From assembly GCA_021029095.1 (NCBI GenBank), contig JAJOHG010000077.1:59277-123276 (forward strand): a stretch of DNA of 64,000 nt, read 5' to 3'. Origin of the DNA: Phellopilus nigrolimitatus (Eukaryota > Basidiomycota > Agaricomycetes > Hymenochaetales > Hymenochaetaceae). Position numbers and translations under genes: made by a program. Below are positions 42,926-54,499 of this stretch, one piece after another. The notes under the pieces were generated by a model. That model was not told the origin of the DNA, made no database searches, and saw only the letters and a list, made by a program, of their open reading frames with translations. Numbering within the stretch: position 1 is the stretch's first letter; the number at the start of each line of letters is the position of its first letter.

Positions 42926-43567
42926 CGTGGTTACGCGCACTGAAGGCAAGCTTGAGCAAGACTCCACAACATACTATATGGTACCGAATGCCGCGACGTA
43001 TTATACGACTACGCACCAGTATTATGAGCCTGAAGAGACCGTATATGGGTCACTCAAATATATTGCAGAGGCGACGCGACAAGGCTTCTGGTTTCAAAGC
43101 CCAGTCACTACTGACTGGCGTTGATAATCGCCACCCTTAGAGGATGCTCGATGGAGAGATTGATCGTGGAGGCGGGGGTAAAAGAGACACAGTCATAATC
43201 ATTTTGTCTGAGAGATGGAGTGCAGAATTGCCAACAAGGTCTACCCGTTGAGCCTCCCGCCTGCGCCGTGCCAAAAGAGGTTCTGCGGAATTGAAGTTTG
43301 CGATGGCTCGCACAAAAAAGAGCTCGATTGTGACTGCCGACGACTCGGACGCCCCTATGCCGAAACCGATGCTGAGCCTCCTGAGATAATAAACAGTCAC
43401 TCGAACAAAGGGGATGGAGCCTCTTGTGTGTGCTGACTCACGAGTTTTCGAGCTCAATTGTACAGGATAACCCGAGCCAACACCGTACCTGCTCAATGTA
43501 GAGCGAATCGAGTCTCGACAGCGGATTCTATCAGACAGACATACCCAACAAACCCGACAACTCCACA
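42926..43567. promoter_or_regulatory. Upstream flank of paralogue 2, inverted copy of that of paralogue 3
   Basis: The segment 42926-43110 (cagtattatgagcctgaaga, cactcaaatatattgcagag) is the reverse complement of 49957-50124 upstream of the F-box gene at 50125 with moderate divergence, so promoter and gene were duplicated together. No gene is seen from 43110 to 43567. Confidence 0.6.
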
Positions 43568-44185
43568 TCACTCAACTGCCCCTCCCAGATCTAGCAAATA
43601 CTTCGAGCTTACTTGCTCGGCGCCGTCCACAGGACGCACCCACGCCGCCCTATCCTTCCCATAATATTCCACCTGCGGTACCGCGGTCTCTCCATGCCGG
43701 ACCGGGACGTCCGCAGGCGCGCCGGGGAAGTCGTCGAGCGCACTGTAGAAGACGGCGAGCGTACGCTCGGCATCGGGCCCGGCGGCGTTGCTGTTGTACA
43801 GCGGCGCGGAGCAGAGGCCGCAGAAGCGGCGGAGGAGCGCATTCCCGGAGTCCTGCGCGGAGTCGTGAAAGGTGCGAACAAGCGGCGCGCCCTTCGTTAC
43901 GTTCACAGTCTGCGGGGCACGTGCCGGGTTAGGCTAAGGCCCAAGATAAGTCGCCAAGACGATCGGAGGCTCACGTCGGCAGGAAAGACGACGTTCGTCG
44001 TGAAAACGGTTCCCGTGTACTTCTTGCAGTTCTTGCAATGACAACAGGTTACCCTATTTCGAGTCCGAGCATGATCAGCTAGCGATCCGGGTACATATCT
44101 TGTCAATCTCTTACAATATAGGTTCGGCATGCACCTCGAAGTTAACTTCGCCGCACAAGCACGAGCCATGGTACGTTGGGGTCAT
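43568..44185 (-). CDS. GFA (CENP-V/Gfa-like) zinc-binding protein
   Basis: Three exons: 44115-44185, 43975-44053 and 43909 down to 43568, with GT-AG introns of 61 and 65 bp. The start MTPTYHGSCLCGEVNFEVHA gives the first CxCG motif. Exon 2 adds CCHCKNCKKYTGTVFTTNVV, and exon 3 TFHDSAQDSGNALLRRFCGL and CSAPLYNS. These Cys sets are the zinc ligands of the GFA fold, whose members include glutathione-dependent formaldehyde-activating enzyme and many fungal proteins of unknown reaction. CSAPL replaces the usual CGSPL. The length of about 160 residues fits the family. A good donor (CAAGTAAGC) near 43612 may mean that the last 15 residues belong to an intron and a further short exon. Confidence 0.82.
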
Positions 44186-45085
44186 TCTGGTCGCCTAAGG
44201 AGGAACAGTGATACGGACAGACAGCTCCAGGTTTCCAATTGATCCACTTGGCGGCTTACTTAGTCAGGGGTTTGAATTGATAGCGTCATTATTTGGAGAA
44301 AAGCACAAAGTTCCCTGCAAACATTGCTAAAGGAGACGACAGAGATATTCAGAGCGAGGAGTCCAATACTATAAGTATATTGCACTGTGAGGTCTGCTGG
44401 CTCTGACTAAGTTTTGCTCTTGAGGTTTTACTTCAGATCACCGCCACAATGCACTAATACTGGTAAAATTTCCTTTTCTGTCCGCTCGTCTTCCTCCTCA
44501 CGAGCGGAGAAGGCGATCTCGAAACAGAGGCTCAAATACGTTCCATATTGGCATATGTCGCGGCTGTATGTAGACATAAAGGTCTATACTTCAAAGAATT
44601 CTTGCACACGCAAGATGCAAGATATCATAATATATTCAACAGTGCGCAACCACAAGCGTTAAGAATCTCTAATCACCCATAATTATGACTCGGATCGGTG
44701 GACAACGTAACGCGAATATTATTGAGCCTATGCATAATAAGCCTCACCATGGAGGCTTCAAAGCGAGAGAAAGATCATCGGTATAAGAGTTGACAGGGGG
44801 GATGATAAAGCACCGCTTACCCTTTTCCTGGGGATCAAGGCGCCTCAGTATTGCCGGATAATTGTCCTGGAGTATGATCAAGTAAAACATAAGCAAAGAA
44901 TCACACACGAGGACAGCAGTGGTGTCCGAAAAATCAAAGAAACGTAAGAAAAAGAAAACAAAGCGTTGCCCGCTTTGACGAACAAAGCCACCAACAACCC
45001 GGATGAACGATCACGTGTGGGCCACTAGAATGCGCGTACAAAAGGTGCGCAGATCCAGTCACCAGTCACCATCTTCTCCTCCACG
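44186..45085. other. Left part of duplicated block A
   Basis: From about 44400 the sequence resembles 54500-55300 (cttgcacacgcaagatgcaaga... versus cttgcccatgcgagatgcaa...; tctctaatcaccca; tatgcataataa). It contains an aatactggtaaaatttcctt phrase that recurs near 59693 and 59877. No gene. Confidence 0.55.
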
Positions 45086-46900
45086 ATGGACTTGGACTAT
45101 GAGTTCCCGCAGGCCTCTCGCCCTCAAACGTCAACTGTTGACGGCGAGCAGCAACGTCTTTTGTCGCCAAGTCTCTCGTCGACACCAACAGAGTTTGTCG
45201 ACTACGGCGGGGACGGACAATGCATCGGACTCGCTTTCCCTTTTCTGTGTCAACCGCTGGGATACCCAGCCAGCATGAGTGGAGAATCGCTGTGGGCCTA
45301 TCCGTCCATGGTGCACGATGACCATGTCGCTGCTCCCACTGGCGGGGAAGACCCAGTGTCTTTCCTGCAAAACAATCACACCAATAAAGAAGATGGGCCA
45401 GCATCCCTGCGCGTTTCGGGAGATGCTTACAGCGTCACCTCCGTTTCTACTGCCGAGATTCTCTTGCAGAGAATCACATCCGAGCTCGACATCGGGCCTT
45501 CGGTCAGTGCCATAGACAGATGGCTGCATAGCCTATCATACAGCCACCGGGAGGATGCTCGGCGCTCGTAAGAGAGAAAGTCGTCCATCTTTTCCTGGAT
45601 ATCTGGGACCCGGTGAGTGTGCCCTCCTCTTTCTCGCATGCCGCTGACTGACATCCAGCATTCAGTCCTGCAACCATCGGTTTATCGGGGAGTACGAGCT
45701 CTTCGTCGCGCCTAGTTCACTCCTTGAGAGTGATGAAAACCTTCCCCTGCGCCTCGTCCATACGAAGAAGGGCACCGTCGTCGCAGAGCTCCTTGGCGAG
45801 ATGTTCCGTGCCAACATCGTCGCCAGCCACGACATTGCTGACGCCGCAGAGCTCCTCTTCGAGCATCGTTGGTCGAACGGATATATGATCGGGCTCAACA
45901 CCCTCCTCAGTACCGCAGGCGATGAAATATGCCGATACGCGGCCCAACCTCGCATACTCTCCCTTGCTCAAAATTTGGAGGATTTCAAAGTTGAGTATGG
46001 GATACTGGGCATATCGATGGAACACTTCGTCGGGGTAAGTCTTTGAGAAATCATTCGTCATTGATACTCGAGCTGACTGTGAACGCACCTAGGGTATCGC
46101 CGAAATGATCTACAAATTCCAAGAGATTCAGGAAATCTCGGAAGATGAAGACACTTGATGTTATTCCTACGCATTCCTGGTGTATGATAGCGTAGTGTGC
46201 ATTCCGTGTAATCATCGCTCGTTCCGTTATCTTAAACAATATCAAGCGCAAGCTACTCACTTGAATCTGATTCTCAATGCGTGCGCTACTTGTTCACAAA
46301 ATAGGTGCGATTTCCTGACCGCACCATCCACAATACCAGTGAGCCTGTACGATGGATAGGAAACAGAAAATCTTTTCAGACCTCGATGACTAGCGATGAC
46401 AGTGTGCGTTGTTCACTGGGTAGGTAACATACGTACGGCGATGAGGCTGGCTTTCGCCTGTACCTCAGAATTTGTACATGGCGACAACGCTGTTCGAAAA
46501 TTTTCAGGCCTTGAAAACTGGGAGTTATCAACGACGACGTTAAATAGATAAGAACCCATCGCACCTATGCGTTGTACAAAGGCACATTTCGGCGTAAAGA
46601 TCTCAGATTTGTTCTCGATCATGAATGGGGTCGAAGTTGCGCGAAGTTTTAAGAACGGAAGAATAGACAAATACCATTATGCCGTTGTCGTAAAATTTAC
46701 GGCAATAGACAGAAAAGCAGGGATGAAAGCCACCAGAAGGCTCATGGAAGTGGGTAAGAAAAGCGACCAAATCGGGCGGAGGCTCGGAATCGGAGAGCAC
46801 GTGCTCATAGGACTTCCTTTCAATTCCGTCAACTTTCCCCAGACGGAAAGACTTACAGTAATTGGCGTTCTGTACGTATGTGAATCTTGAAGATGACCAT
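44400..46900 (+). repeat. Segmental duplication, copy A (partner 54500-56960)
   Basis: About 2.5 kb, including the unknown-family gene and both flanks, is repeated in the same orientation at 54500-56960 at clearly recognisable but diverged identity with many small indels. F-box paralogues flank both copies. Confidence 0.8.
45086..46158 (+). pseudogene. Unknown-family gene, copy A (helical, possibly MIF4G-like)
   Basis: Start MDLDYEFPQASRPQT at 45086 after a short leader. A low-complexity N-terminal part is followed by helical sequence: STAEILLQRITSELDIGPSV, IDRWLHSL, REKVVHLFLDIWDP, an intron with donor near 45613 and acceptor near 45660, HRFIGEYELFVAPSSLLESD, VAELLGEMFRANIVASHDIA, LLFEHRWSNGYMIGLNTLLS, an intron near 46033-46091, and GIAEMIYKFQEIQE to a stop at 46158. 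The order of helices loosely resembles the HEAT-type MIF4G domain, but I am not confident. A one-base frame change separates REDARRS from REKVV near 45560, so this copy is probably broken, unless an unseen intron repairs it. Confidence 0.45.
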
Positions 46901-47051
46901 CTTAGAAAAGCCACGTAAAAGTACTGAGTTTTGCTGATCTGAGGGCATTATGATTCCGAAGTCACTTAATTATTAGGCTCGGTAGTATTGCACGAGATCC
47001 GTTTGCGATATGTATACTTAGCAAAGGAAAAAGAGTGTATTAACGATGATG
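46159..47051. other. Right part of duplicated block A and LARP7-like 3' side
   Basis: 46160-46900 matches 56380-56960 (gcacatttcggcgtaaagat versus gcacatgtcggcgcaaagat). A 107-residue plus ORF at 46567-46890 looks semi-coding (FGVKISDLFSIMNGVEVARS) but is interrupted in the other copy. Confidence 0.45.
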
Positions 47052-48805
47052 TTATCCATGCTTCCTGCGTTTACGCTTTTTGCCGCCAGCATCAGCCCCG
47101 CCCGCGCCTTGGTCCCCATTACGCACTGCGGCATCCTCGAACACGCCCTGTGCTTTCGCGACAGCTTGCTTCCTGATCTTCTCAGGCACCTTCTCCCAGT
47201 AGACCTCTTCCTTCTTTCCCTGCACGAGCACGATCTCGATGGACGTGTCTCCTGCGGGCGGCGCACCCTCGCTATCCAGCGCGCTTGCTTGGGTGATTTT
47301 TCGGTCGGAAAAATGGGCGACGAGTGCGCGTGCGTGCTGAGGCGCTGTCAGTCGGAGAAGGCACTGTGAACGAGCCCAGCGACGTCAGAGATAATATGAG
47401 AGGCTCAGATAGAGGAAGGAAGCACGTACGCTGTCAAGCCCTTTGTTGTAGTCCACGTAATCGATCGCGTCGGCGGCTCCGCTCGCAACCCCGCCGAGCG
47501 CATGCGTAAAGAGCGAACGAAGCGTCGTCTTGTTCGTCTCTGGGTGTACATTTTTGACGAAGACGAGACAGTCCGCTGGATAAGGAAGCGTTGTCTGATG
47601 TGCAGGGGCAGGGGCAGGAACAGGAGTTTCTTTTGCTTCGGTGTAGTTTTGCCGAAGTGCTTGTTCCTGAGCATCCAAGACTCTCACGGATGGGCCAGGC
47701 CTGCTGGAGGTCATGGTCTTTTCGAGCAGCTGGCGCTGCAGAGAAAGATACTCCATCTTCAGCCTGTCCCACTCTTTCTTCGACAGGCAGCGGAATCCAA
47801 GCTCGACAGCTTCGGCCACGACCCCTGGCGTGTCCACAAGTGCCTGGGACGGATGCGAGTCAAGACTCCAGGGCCAGCGCTGCAGGAGGTGCTCCGCGTC
47901 TTTCACATGCAGAAGCACGACGAAAGCGAAGCCTCTGCTTTTGGTCGGGGGCGGCGTGCCTGGCTTGTCGTCACGATGAAAAGGGAAGGTTATGATTTGC
48001 ACTGACTCCGTCTGAGATGTTCCTGGGTCCGTCCCGTCAGCCAGGAGCTCGCGAACGAACTGGTACACGGCCGGAACCGTGCGCACAGAGTGAGGCAGGT
48101 TTTCCTGCGGTGTCCTTCAGCTGCCATGTAGATGCACATAGATAGATAGCATACGCACGACATAGATCGTCTTGCTGTCCCATTGAAAAGACGTGTATTT
48201 GCGGATCCGCTCTCGCACCTTCGTCCAGTCCTTGCGCCGCACCTCGAACCCGCCTTGTCCCGCTGAACTGCCTCCCCTCTGTCCAATCCACGCATCCTGA
48301 CATGGCTCCGCGATAACCATGCGACCTTCCAGAACCGAGCTGGACTTAATACAGCGCATGAGTGCCAACTCCGGCGGTATGGGCGTCATGCCTGCAAACG
48401 CTGGCGCCGAGGATGTCACATAACTGAGAGGAACGACTTCGAGCTCGATCAAACTCAGAAAAGATAACCTCGAAGCGGAAGAGCCTTACAACCATCCTCA
48501 TTCGTTTCCATTATCTCTAACATCTCCCGGCTCGACCATAATGCGTGGTCAGATAGTGCCAGCTCGAGGAGGGCAGCATATGCGCCGTCGTCCAAATACG
48601 CTTCCTTTTGCTTGAGCCTGCCAGTCTGTCTTCGCGCTCGCACACTTTCTGAGTCGTCTCCTCCTCCTGCGTACATCTCTCCGGCCTTTGCATGAGTAGA
48701 CTCGGCTATCTTTGACGACGAAGCGACCTGGCGTGCGGGCTTGACCGGTTTTTCGCCGGACTTGGCGAGCTTTCTCGGCACGAATGCGAAACCTGGAGTA
48801 GCCAT
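47052..48805 (-). CDS. La-related protein, LARP7-like (La module plus C-terminal xRRM-like)
   Basis: Four exons: 48805 to about 48468, about 48423 to 48161, about 48107 to 47430, about 47366 to 47052. A Lys-rich N-terminus precedes a La-motif-like helical part (LLELALSDHALWSSREMLEI, LALMRCIKSSSVLEGRM). It continues FEVRRKDWTKVRERIRKYTS and SKTIYVENLPHSVRTVPAVY, the RNP-type strand of an RRM. GFAFVVLLHVKDAEHLL is another RRM strand. The C-terminal part reads DCLVFVKNVHPETNKTTLRS, IDYVDYNKGLDS, then HARALVAHFSDRKITQAS and YWEKVPEKIRKQAV, as in the xRRM of LARP7/p65/Pof8 proteins. It ends with a basic tail (KKRKRRKHG). LARP7 proteins bind RNA polymerase III transcripts or telomerase RNA. The first intron has a weak donor (GTTATC). 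All frames are intact; probably a functional gene. Confidence 0.78.
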
Positions 48806-48993
48806 GCTATCAAGCCAGAATAACCAGTTAACCCAGACGATATGGGCTCAATGCAGCTCAGAACATGCCAGCTCAAAAGGTCGCCTAAAAGTCTCAAGAA
48901 GAGTTACGGGACGCGCGACGACGCGTACGAAACGCGTGATACCGAGCGTGACCTTCCGTTATTGCATTACCTCCAAGACTCCAAGTTCTCGAA
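48806..48993. promoter_or_regulatory. Upstream region of the LARP7-like gene
   Basis: Short region right of the LARP7-like start. Repeated gcgacgacgcgtacgaaacg sequences occur near 48916, possibly part of the SNRNP40 relic that follows. Confidence 0.3.
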
Positions 48994-49092
48994 AGTCGTC
49001 CGCGGGCGGCGCGAGCAAAAGGATTCATGCGCATCGTGAAGCGCACGAACGAATTCGAGATACTCGCCGGCGCGCACGCGGTGAAATGTCCG
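48994..49092 (+). pseudogene. Relic of SNRNP40-like exon 1
   Basis: This 99-bp segment aligns with 60050-60150, the end of exon 1 of the WD40 gene at 59962: shared strings include gtccgcgggcg, cgcgagcaa, gtgaagcgcacga and ctcgcyggcgcgcac, with a 12-bp deletion. It is a truncated copy 11 kb from the main gene, in the same orientation. Confidence 0.7.
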
Positions 49093-50124
49093 CCCACCAA
49101 AAACATACTTTTTTTAGTAGGCCGCTCAGCTTTTCAGTCGTCTCACAGTCCTTTCTCACACCCACCCACTTTCTCTCTTCTTGTTCACGGCTCATGCGTA
49201 CAGTGAGGCCATGTGAGCCGATTGCGCTCCCCGCCTCACGCTAGAGTGCCCGGCGCGGGATCCCTCACAGGCGAGTACGTCTGCCTTTTAATCTGAACAA
49301 GAAAGACACAAGAAGCTATTCGCGGTATGCAGCAAAGCATATTCCATTGTTCTATACATATTAGAACAAGCGAGAAATGCTCCAACGATCGTCTCCATTT
49401 AGGGCGTGCCATCCTAAACTCAAGTCCGCCGAGCCTCCAATTTCTGGTGCATCGTGTCGAAGGCTCGGCGCATAGTGAAAGGCGCAATGGCCGCTTGAAC
49501 TTTGCAATGCACCAAGACATCGTTATTGAATTCAATCCCTCCGGCATATTCTTGGGAGCAATCAAAACATGCAGGACTGACAGACTTCTCCGGAAGTTAA
49601 CTTGGAATCTGGCATTGCTTCAAGGTCAGGAATCCTAACTAGACGAACCATGTCAGTTCAAGTAATTGAAGGAAGGCGCCGTGGACGAGTGGCGTGGAAC
49701 CACTCTATCCCTTTGTGAAGCCTCCATTGTCGACAATTCTGCATCTCTCAGCCGAAATGAATATAAGGGAGTCTTTGCGCCCGCCTTCGCGACCAATCTC
49801 TCCATCGAAATTTTTGGAAACGTAGCGATGCTCTACTGTATCAATACAAGCCAGTAGACAGTACGATACGGTATGTACCCATATTTGAGTAATACGACAT
49901 CACTGATGCTGATATGTTTTATTTCTGCTTATTGGCCATTGCTCATCAACATTTTTGTTTCAAGCCATATAATCCACTTGAAACCAGAAGCCTCGTCACG
50001 TCGCCTCTGCAACATATTTGAGTGACTCGTACACGGCCTCTTCCTCTGGCTCATAATACTGGTACGTAACTTTAAAATACGTCGCGGAACTTTGCTCAAG
50101 CTTGCCTCCAGTGTGCACACCACG
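49093..50124. other. Intergenic between SNRNP40 relic and F-box paralogue 3
   Basis: No supported gene from 49093 to 49950. The last 170 bp is the inverted copy of the flank of the F-box gene at 41381-42925. Confidence 0.4.
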
Positions 50125-51705
50125 ATGTCGACCATGCGTATCTTTCGCGAAATTCTTTTCGTCAAGCAGCAGATGGAGACCGCTGATGCCCGGGAAGTGA
50201 CGTGTCTTAGCCACAAACTAGCAGAGCTGCGCGGTGCGCATGCAAACGCCATAAACGCCGATGTCCTTGTCGAGATCTTTTCTTGGCTCCCGCTCCCGAA
50301 CCTCGCCTATCCCTCGAAATCTGATGCCCCACTTAACGTGTCGCACGTCTGCCGGACCTGGGGATATTCCGCTGTCTCGAACTCAGCCCTCTGGGCGAAG
50401 CTTTATTTTTACGCACAGAAGGATCTGTTCTCCAACTGGACAGACTCGACAGAACTTTCAGAAATGATTCATCCGAGGATCGAGGCGGCAGTAAAGGCGT
50501 GGAGTATCTGGCTAGCCAGATCTCGCAGCTCACCTTTACGCATTAAATTTGACCTGACCCTTATAAATTTGTCTTCAGACGATTATAAAGAAATATTCAG
50601 GCTTCTTTCCATGACTCTTTCTCACCAGCGTCGCTGGAAGTATATCGACATTGATTTTTCGCTTGAAGAACATGATGTCGCCTTTACGATGAGCGACATG
50701 CCTCTGCTGGAAGCATTATCTGTCCGTGTCAATTATGAACGCGCAAACCCTGTAGGTGACAGAAGGGTTAATCTTGACCTGTCCCGTTCTCCTCATCTCA
50801 AAAAACTCCGAACGTTCGGCATATGCTACCTCCATGAACCTGCACCGACATTTGAAAACCTTAGCAGCTTATCCATAGGCAGCTATGCCTTCGGTTTGAC
50901 ATGGAACCATTTCATCCAAACCGTGCGCTTTGCCCCACAGTTAAAATACGTTAAAGAGCTTGCACTTCCTATCGACGATGTGCGAGATACTGCCAAGGTT
51001 GTCTTGCCCATGGTTTGTGAAGCAAAATTCGAGCTTGCAGAAACGCAGCCTCGAGCACTCAACCACGCTCTTGGTCAACTCACTATGCCAAATCTGGAGA
51101 GTCTTTATGTCACAGTCTATGATACGGACACAACTGCAAACGTGAGCGGTCTTTGCGTCAGCATCAGGTCTTTAATTCTTCGCTCCAAGTGCCCCTTGAC
51201 CTCCTTAAGTCTTTGTCCCTCGTCTAACCCTGGTTCGGACGACACAATCCACGTACTCGACCTCCTGTCCACGGTCCCGGAGTTGAGGCATCTATGTCTC
51301 GAAATTCACGACCTCGACGATGCATTCCTGCATGCGCTGACGATCATGCCAGACTCTGCTGATTTCGAGTCAGGAGATAATTTATGCCCCAAACTGGAAT
51401 CAATCGACTTACCCGACGAGTCGCAGCATCGTATGTCCTTGGATAGCATCTGTGAAATGATCGCATCTCGCTGGCGTGCAGGCGGCACGCTTCGGAAAGT
51501 TTCCTTTTCCATCAGATACCTATTACGCGCAAATTCTCGCGCGCAGAGCATGATTTTTGAATTCGCCTCGGAAGGATTGGTGATTGAATTCTACGATTCG
51601 CGTTTGAAAGGCTACAATTCGCCTTCGGAAGACGACGGTTCGCCCTTTCCCCTCCTTGATCGAATGCTCAAGCTGACCATATTCGTGTCTATGTATACAG
51701 AGTAA
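50125..51705 (+). CDS. F-box-like protein, paralogue 3
   Basis: Single exon; the start at 50125 (MSTMRIFREILFVKQQMETA) is shared with paralogue 2, although the frame is open from 50092. The F-box-like part reads ADVLVEIFSWLPLPNLAYP and VSHVCRTWGYSAVSNSALWA. Leucine-rich units follow (MPLLEALSVRV, SPHLKKLRTFGIC, MPNLESLYVTV, VPELRHLCLEIHD, CPKLESIDLP). It ends LKLTIFVSMYTE, where paralogue 1 reads on for about 60 more residues; the homologous DNA continues past the stop (cgaaggcgatgaaagcaaag at 51757), so this copy lost its tail. Its first part is closest to paralogue 2 and its later part to paralogue 1, suggesting recombination or gene conversion. Confidence 0.72.
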   Translation: MSTMRIFREILFVKQQMETADAREVTCLSHKLAELRGAHANAINADVLVEIFSWLPLPNLAYPSKSDAPLNVSHVCRTWGYSAVSNSALWAKLYFYAQKDLFSNWTDSTELSEMIHPRIEAAVKAWSIWLARSRSSPLRIKFDLTLINLSSDDYKEIFRLLSMTLSHQRRWKYIDIDFSLEEHDVAFTMSDMPLLEALSVRVNYERANPVGDRRVNLDLSRSPHLKKLRTFGICYLHEPAPTFENLSSLSIGSYAFGLTWNHFIQTVRFAPQLKYVKELALPIDDVRDTAKVVLPMVCEAKFELAETQPRALNHALGQLTMPNLESLYVTVYDTDTTANVSGLCVSIRSLILRSKCPLTSLSLCPSSNPGSDDTIHVLDLLSTVPELRHLCLEIHDLDDAFLHALTIMPDSADFESGDNLCPKLESIDLPDESQHRMSLDSICEMIASRWRAGGTLRKVSFSIRYLLRANSRAQSMIFEFASEGLVIEFYDSRLKGYNSPSEDDGSPFPLLDRMLKLTIFVSMYTE

Positions 51706-52619
51706 TACATAACTGTACTCCTTTCAAATGAGTCTTATAGGACTGCGAAGGCGATGAAAGCAAAGCAGGAACGTTGGGAAGAACAGATGTCGGTCGAGTA
51801 GTGGCAATTCATTCGACTAGGGTCGAAGCTCCCAGGTTTGCTAATTATTTAATGCTGAGGTGATATTTACTTCAGAAATGGCGTTGGACTTGAGACATGT
51901 TGTCAAGGAATAAGTACAACAGAGAGTATTGTCTTGCATGCAAACCGAATTTGTGGATCACTGGGATTGATGATCTAGCATACCAGATGAGGCTCGGATT
52001 TTTTTGCGCTCAACTGCTTGAGTCTCCAAAATCCATGCAACCATCGTACACAAAGGAGTGGCTGCAGTTAAATAAACTTCTTATAAGACATCATAGAGGC
52101 GGGGACAAACCAAGACCGACAAAGTTTAATATACCATGTAAATTCTGCAAGATATTTCGTTTAGGCACGAAGAGGAGCTGCTTTCGTTAAGAGTGAATCG
52201 GCATCCAACTCAAAATCGTCGTCAAAGCTCGTACAGGAGTTTAACTGGACTCTGGGCATCGATTAATTTAAAAAACTATTGAATCATAACATTTTATGAA
52301 CAGAGCACTAGCTTAATTCAGGAGAAGATTGGTAGTAATAGAGCTGCTGGGCAAGTGCTGACGGTGCTTTGTGCATGAATCTGAGAGAATCCTTAGACCA
52401 CTGTGGCTGGACGGTCCAAGTGGCGTGAGACGATCAATCCGCGTACCGACTCTGACTTGTTGAACTTTCTTTTAAGATTTCTTGCTCTCGTTTGCACGTC
52501 TGCTCTTACTATCAACGTCTCGATTTTGGAACAACTTTTCTTTTCAAACGAATCAATCGGACTCGAGTCTTCGACTAGACAACAACGACTTCGACCGACT
52601 CGCTTCTAACGCCGACACC
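51706..52619. other. Decayed 3' tail and spacer between F-box paralogues 3 and 4
   Basis: The first 150 bp is the decayed tail of paralogue 3. About 51900-51950 (gtattgtcttgcatgcaaac) resembles 59480-59515 downstream of paralogue 5. The upstream CT-rich stretch (cttgctctcgtttgcacgtc, 52481-52500) is conserved before paralogues 1 and 5. No other gene. Confidence 0.5.
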
Positions 52620-54400
52620 ATGTTGTCGACCATGGCCACCTTTCGCGAAATCGTTGCCATCAGAAAGCAGATGGAGTCCCATGTCGCTGATGCCCGGGAA
52701 TTGAAGTGCTTTAGCCACAGACTTGCAGAATTGCGCGGCATGCATGCGAGCGGCATAAACGCTGACGTCCTAGCCCAGATAATTTCTTGGCTCCCTCTTC
52801 CGAATCTCGCGTATCCATCGAATACTGATGCCCCGCTTAACGTGTCGCAAGTCTGCCGGACCTGGAGATACTCCACTGTCTCTAACTCAGCCCTCTGGGC
52901 GAATATTTCTTTTTACGCACAAAAGGATCCGTCATTCGACTTGACAAACTCGTTGGTATACCCTGAAGTTATCCAACCAAGGATCTTTATTCAACCAAGG
53001 ATCGAGGCAGCAGTTAAAGCGTGGGCTATTTGGCTAGCCAGATCTTGCAGCTCACCTTTGTTCATTAGACTTGACCCGAACCTTATAGTATGGACTTCGG
53101 ATGAGCATGAGGGAATAACCAAGCTTCTTGTCATGACGCTTTCTCATCAGCGACGCTGGAAACACATCGACATTGGCTTTCCACAAGAATACTATGATAT
53201 GAAGTATACGATGTGCGATATGCCTCTGCTGGAAACATTGTCTGTCGATGTCCAATTAGCATGGGCAAAGCCTGCAGGAAGGGTTTGTCTTGACCTGTCC
53301 TGTTCTCTCCTCATCTCAGGGAACTCCGGATGTCCGACATATGCTACCTCCATGACCCCGCACCGACATTTGGAAAACTTAACAAATTATCCATACGCAA
53401 CCGGAATGGCCTCCTTTTCGGTCCGACATGGAAGGATTTTATCCAAACAGCGCGCTTTGCTCCACAGTTGCAGTTCATCGAAAAGCTTATACTTTATGTC
53501 GCCAATGTGCGAGATACGACAGAGGTTGTCTTGCCCATGGTTCGTGAAGCACGTTTCGAGCTTGTGGCAACGCAGCCTCGAGCACTCAGACACGCTCTTA
53601 GCCAGCTCACTATGCCGAATCTTGAGAGCCTTGATATCACCGTCTATGGTACGCACATAGCTGCAAACGGGAGCAGTCTTTTCATCAGCATCAAGTCTTT
53701 GATTCTTCGCTCCAAGTGTCCCTTGACCTCCTTAAGTCTTTGCCCTCGCCTGACTGGCGTTATGAATCGGACGACACAACCCACGTACTCGACCTCCTGT
53801 CTATGATCCCGGAGTTAAGGCATCTATCGCTCAGATTGCACAATCTCGGCGATGCATTCTTGCATGCGCTGACGATCACGCCAGGCTCTGCGGTTTTCGA
53901 GCCAGAAGTTAATCTGTGTCCAGGACTGGAATCAATCAGCTTTGCCGGGTGCCGGCATTTCATGACCTCGGAAGGCTTCTGCCAGATGGTCGCATCTCGC
54001 TGGCGTGCAGGCGGCACACTTCGGAAAGTTTCCGTTTCCTACATGCACCTAGACCTCGCAAGTTCTCAAACGCGTAGTATGATTAATGGATTCCTCTCGG
54101 AAGGATTGGCGATTGAAAGCGACGGTTTGGATTTGAAACGCTGCGGTTCGCCTTTGGAATACTACGATTCGTCTTCAAAAGACTACGGTTCGCCCTTTCC
54201 CCTCCTTGATCGAACGCAAGCTGACCATAATCGTGTCTATGTACAGACTAATACATAACTATACTCTTTTCGAATGTGTCCTATAGGATTGTGCGGGTGA
54301 CGAAAGCAAAGCAGGAACGTTGGGAAGAGTAGATGTCACTGGAATGATGGCAATACATTCAAGCTAAGATTAGGCTCTCAGGATTGTTGAGAATTTGATG
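52620..54400 (+). pseudogene. F-box-like pseudogene, paralogue 4
   Basis: Starts MLSTMATFREIVAIRKQ at 52620 and follows the family (FREIVAIRKQMESHVADARE, DVLAQIISWLPLPNLAYP, VSQVCRTWRYSTVSNSALWA). A single-base deletion near 53305 (DLSCS then frame change before LRELRMSDICYLH) and a second shift near 53750 (SLCPRLTG versus SDDTTHVLDLL) break the ORF. A third shift near 54215 alters the C-terminus. All three segments remain clearly recognisable, so inactivation is recent. A base or assembly error cannot be excluded for any single site, but three in one gene favour a true pseudogene. Confidence 0.8.
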
Positions 54401-54499
54401 CAGGGCGATATTTACTTCAGAGACGGGGTCGGATTTGAGACGTGTATAAGATAATTTAAAATTTTAATTAACAAAGTCTCCATCACGTATCCAGTGTTG

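Noticed and set aside
42798..43124. 108-residue plus ORF shared with 49929-50252 (-)
   Set aside because: Antisense reading of the conserved 5' end of the F-box paralogues plus their promoter; the sense frame explains the conservation.
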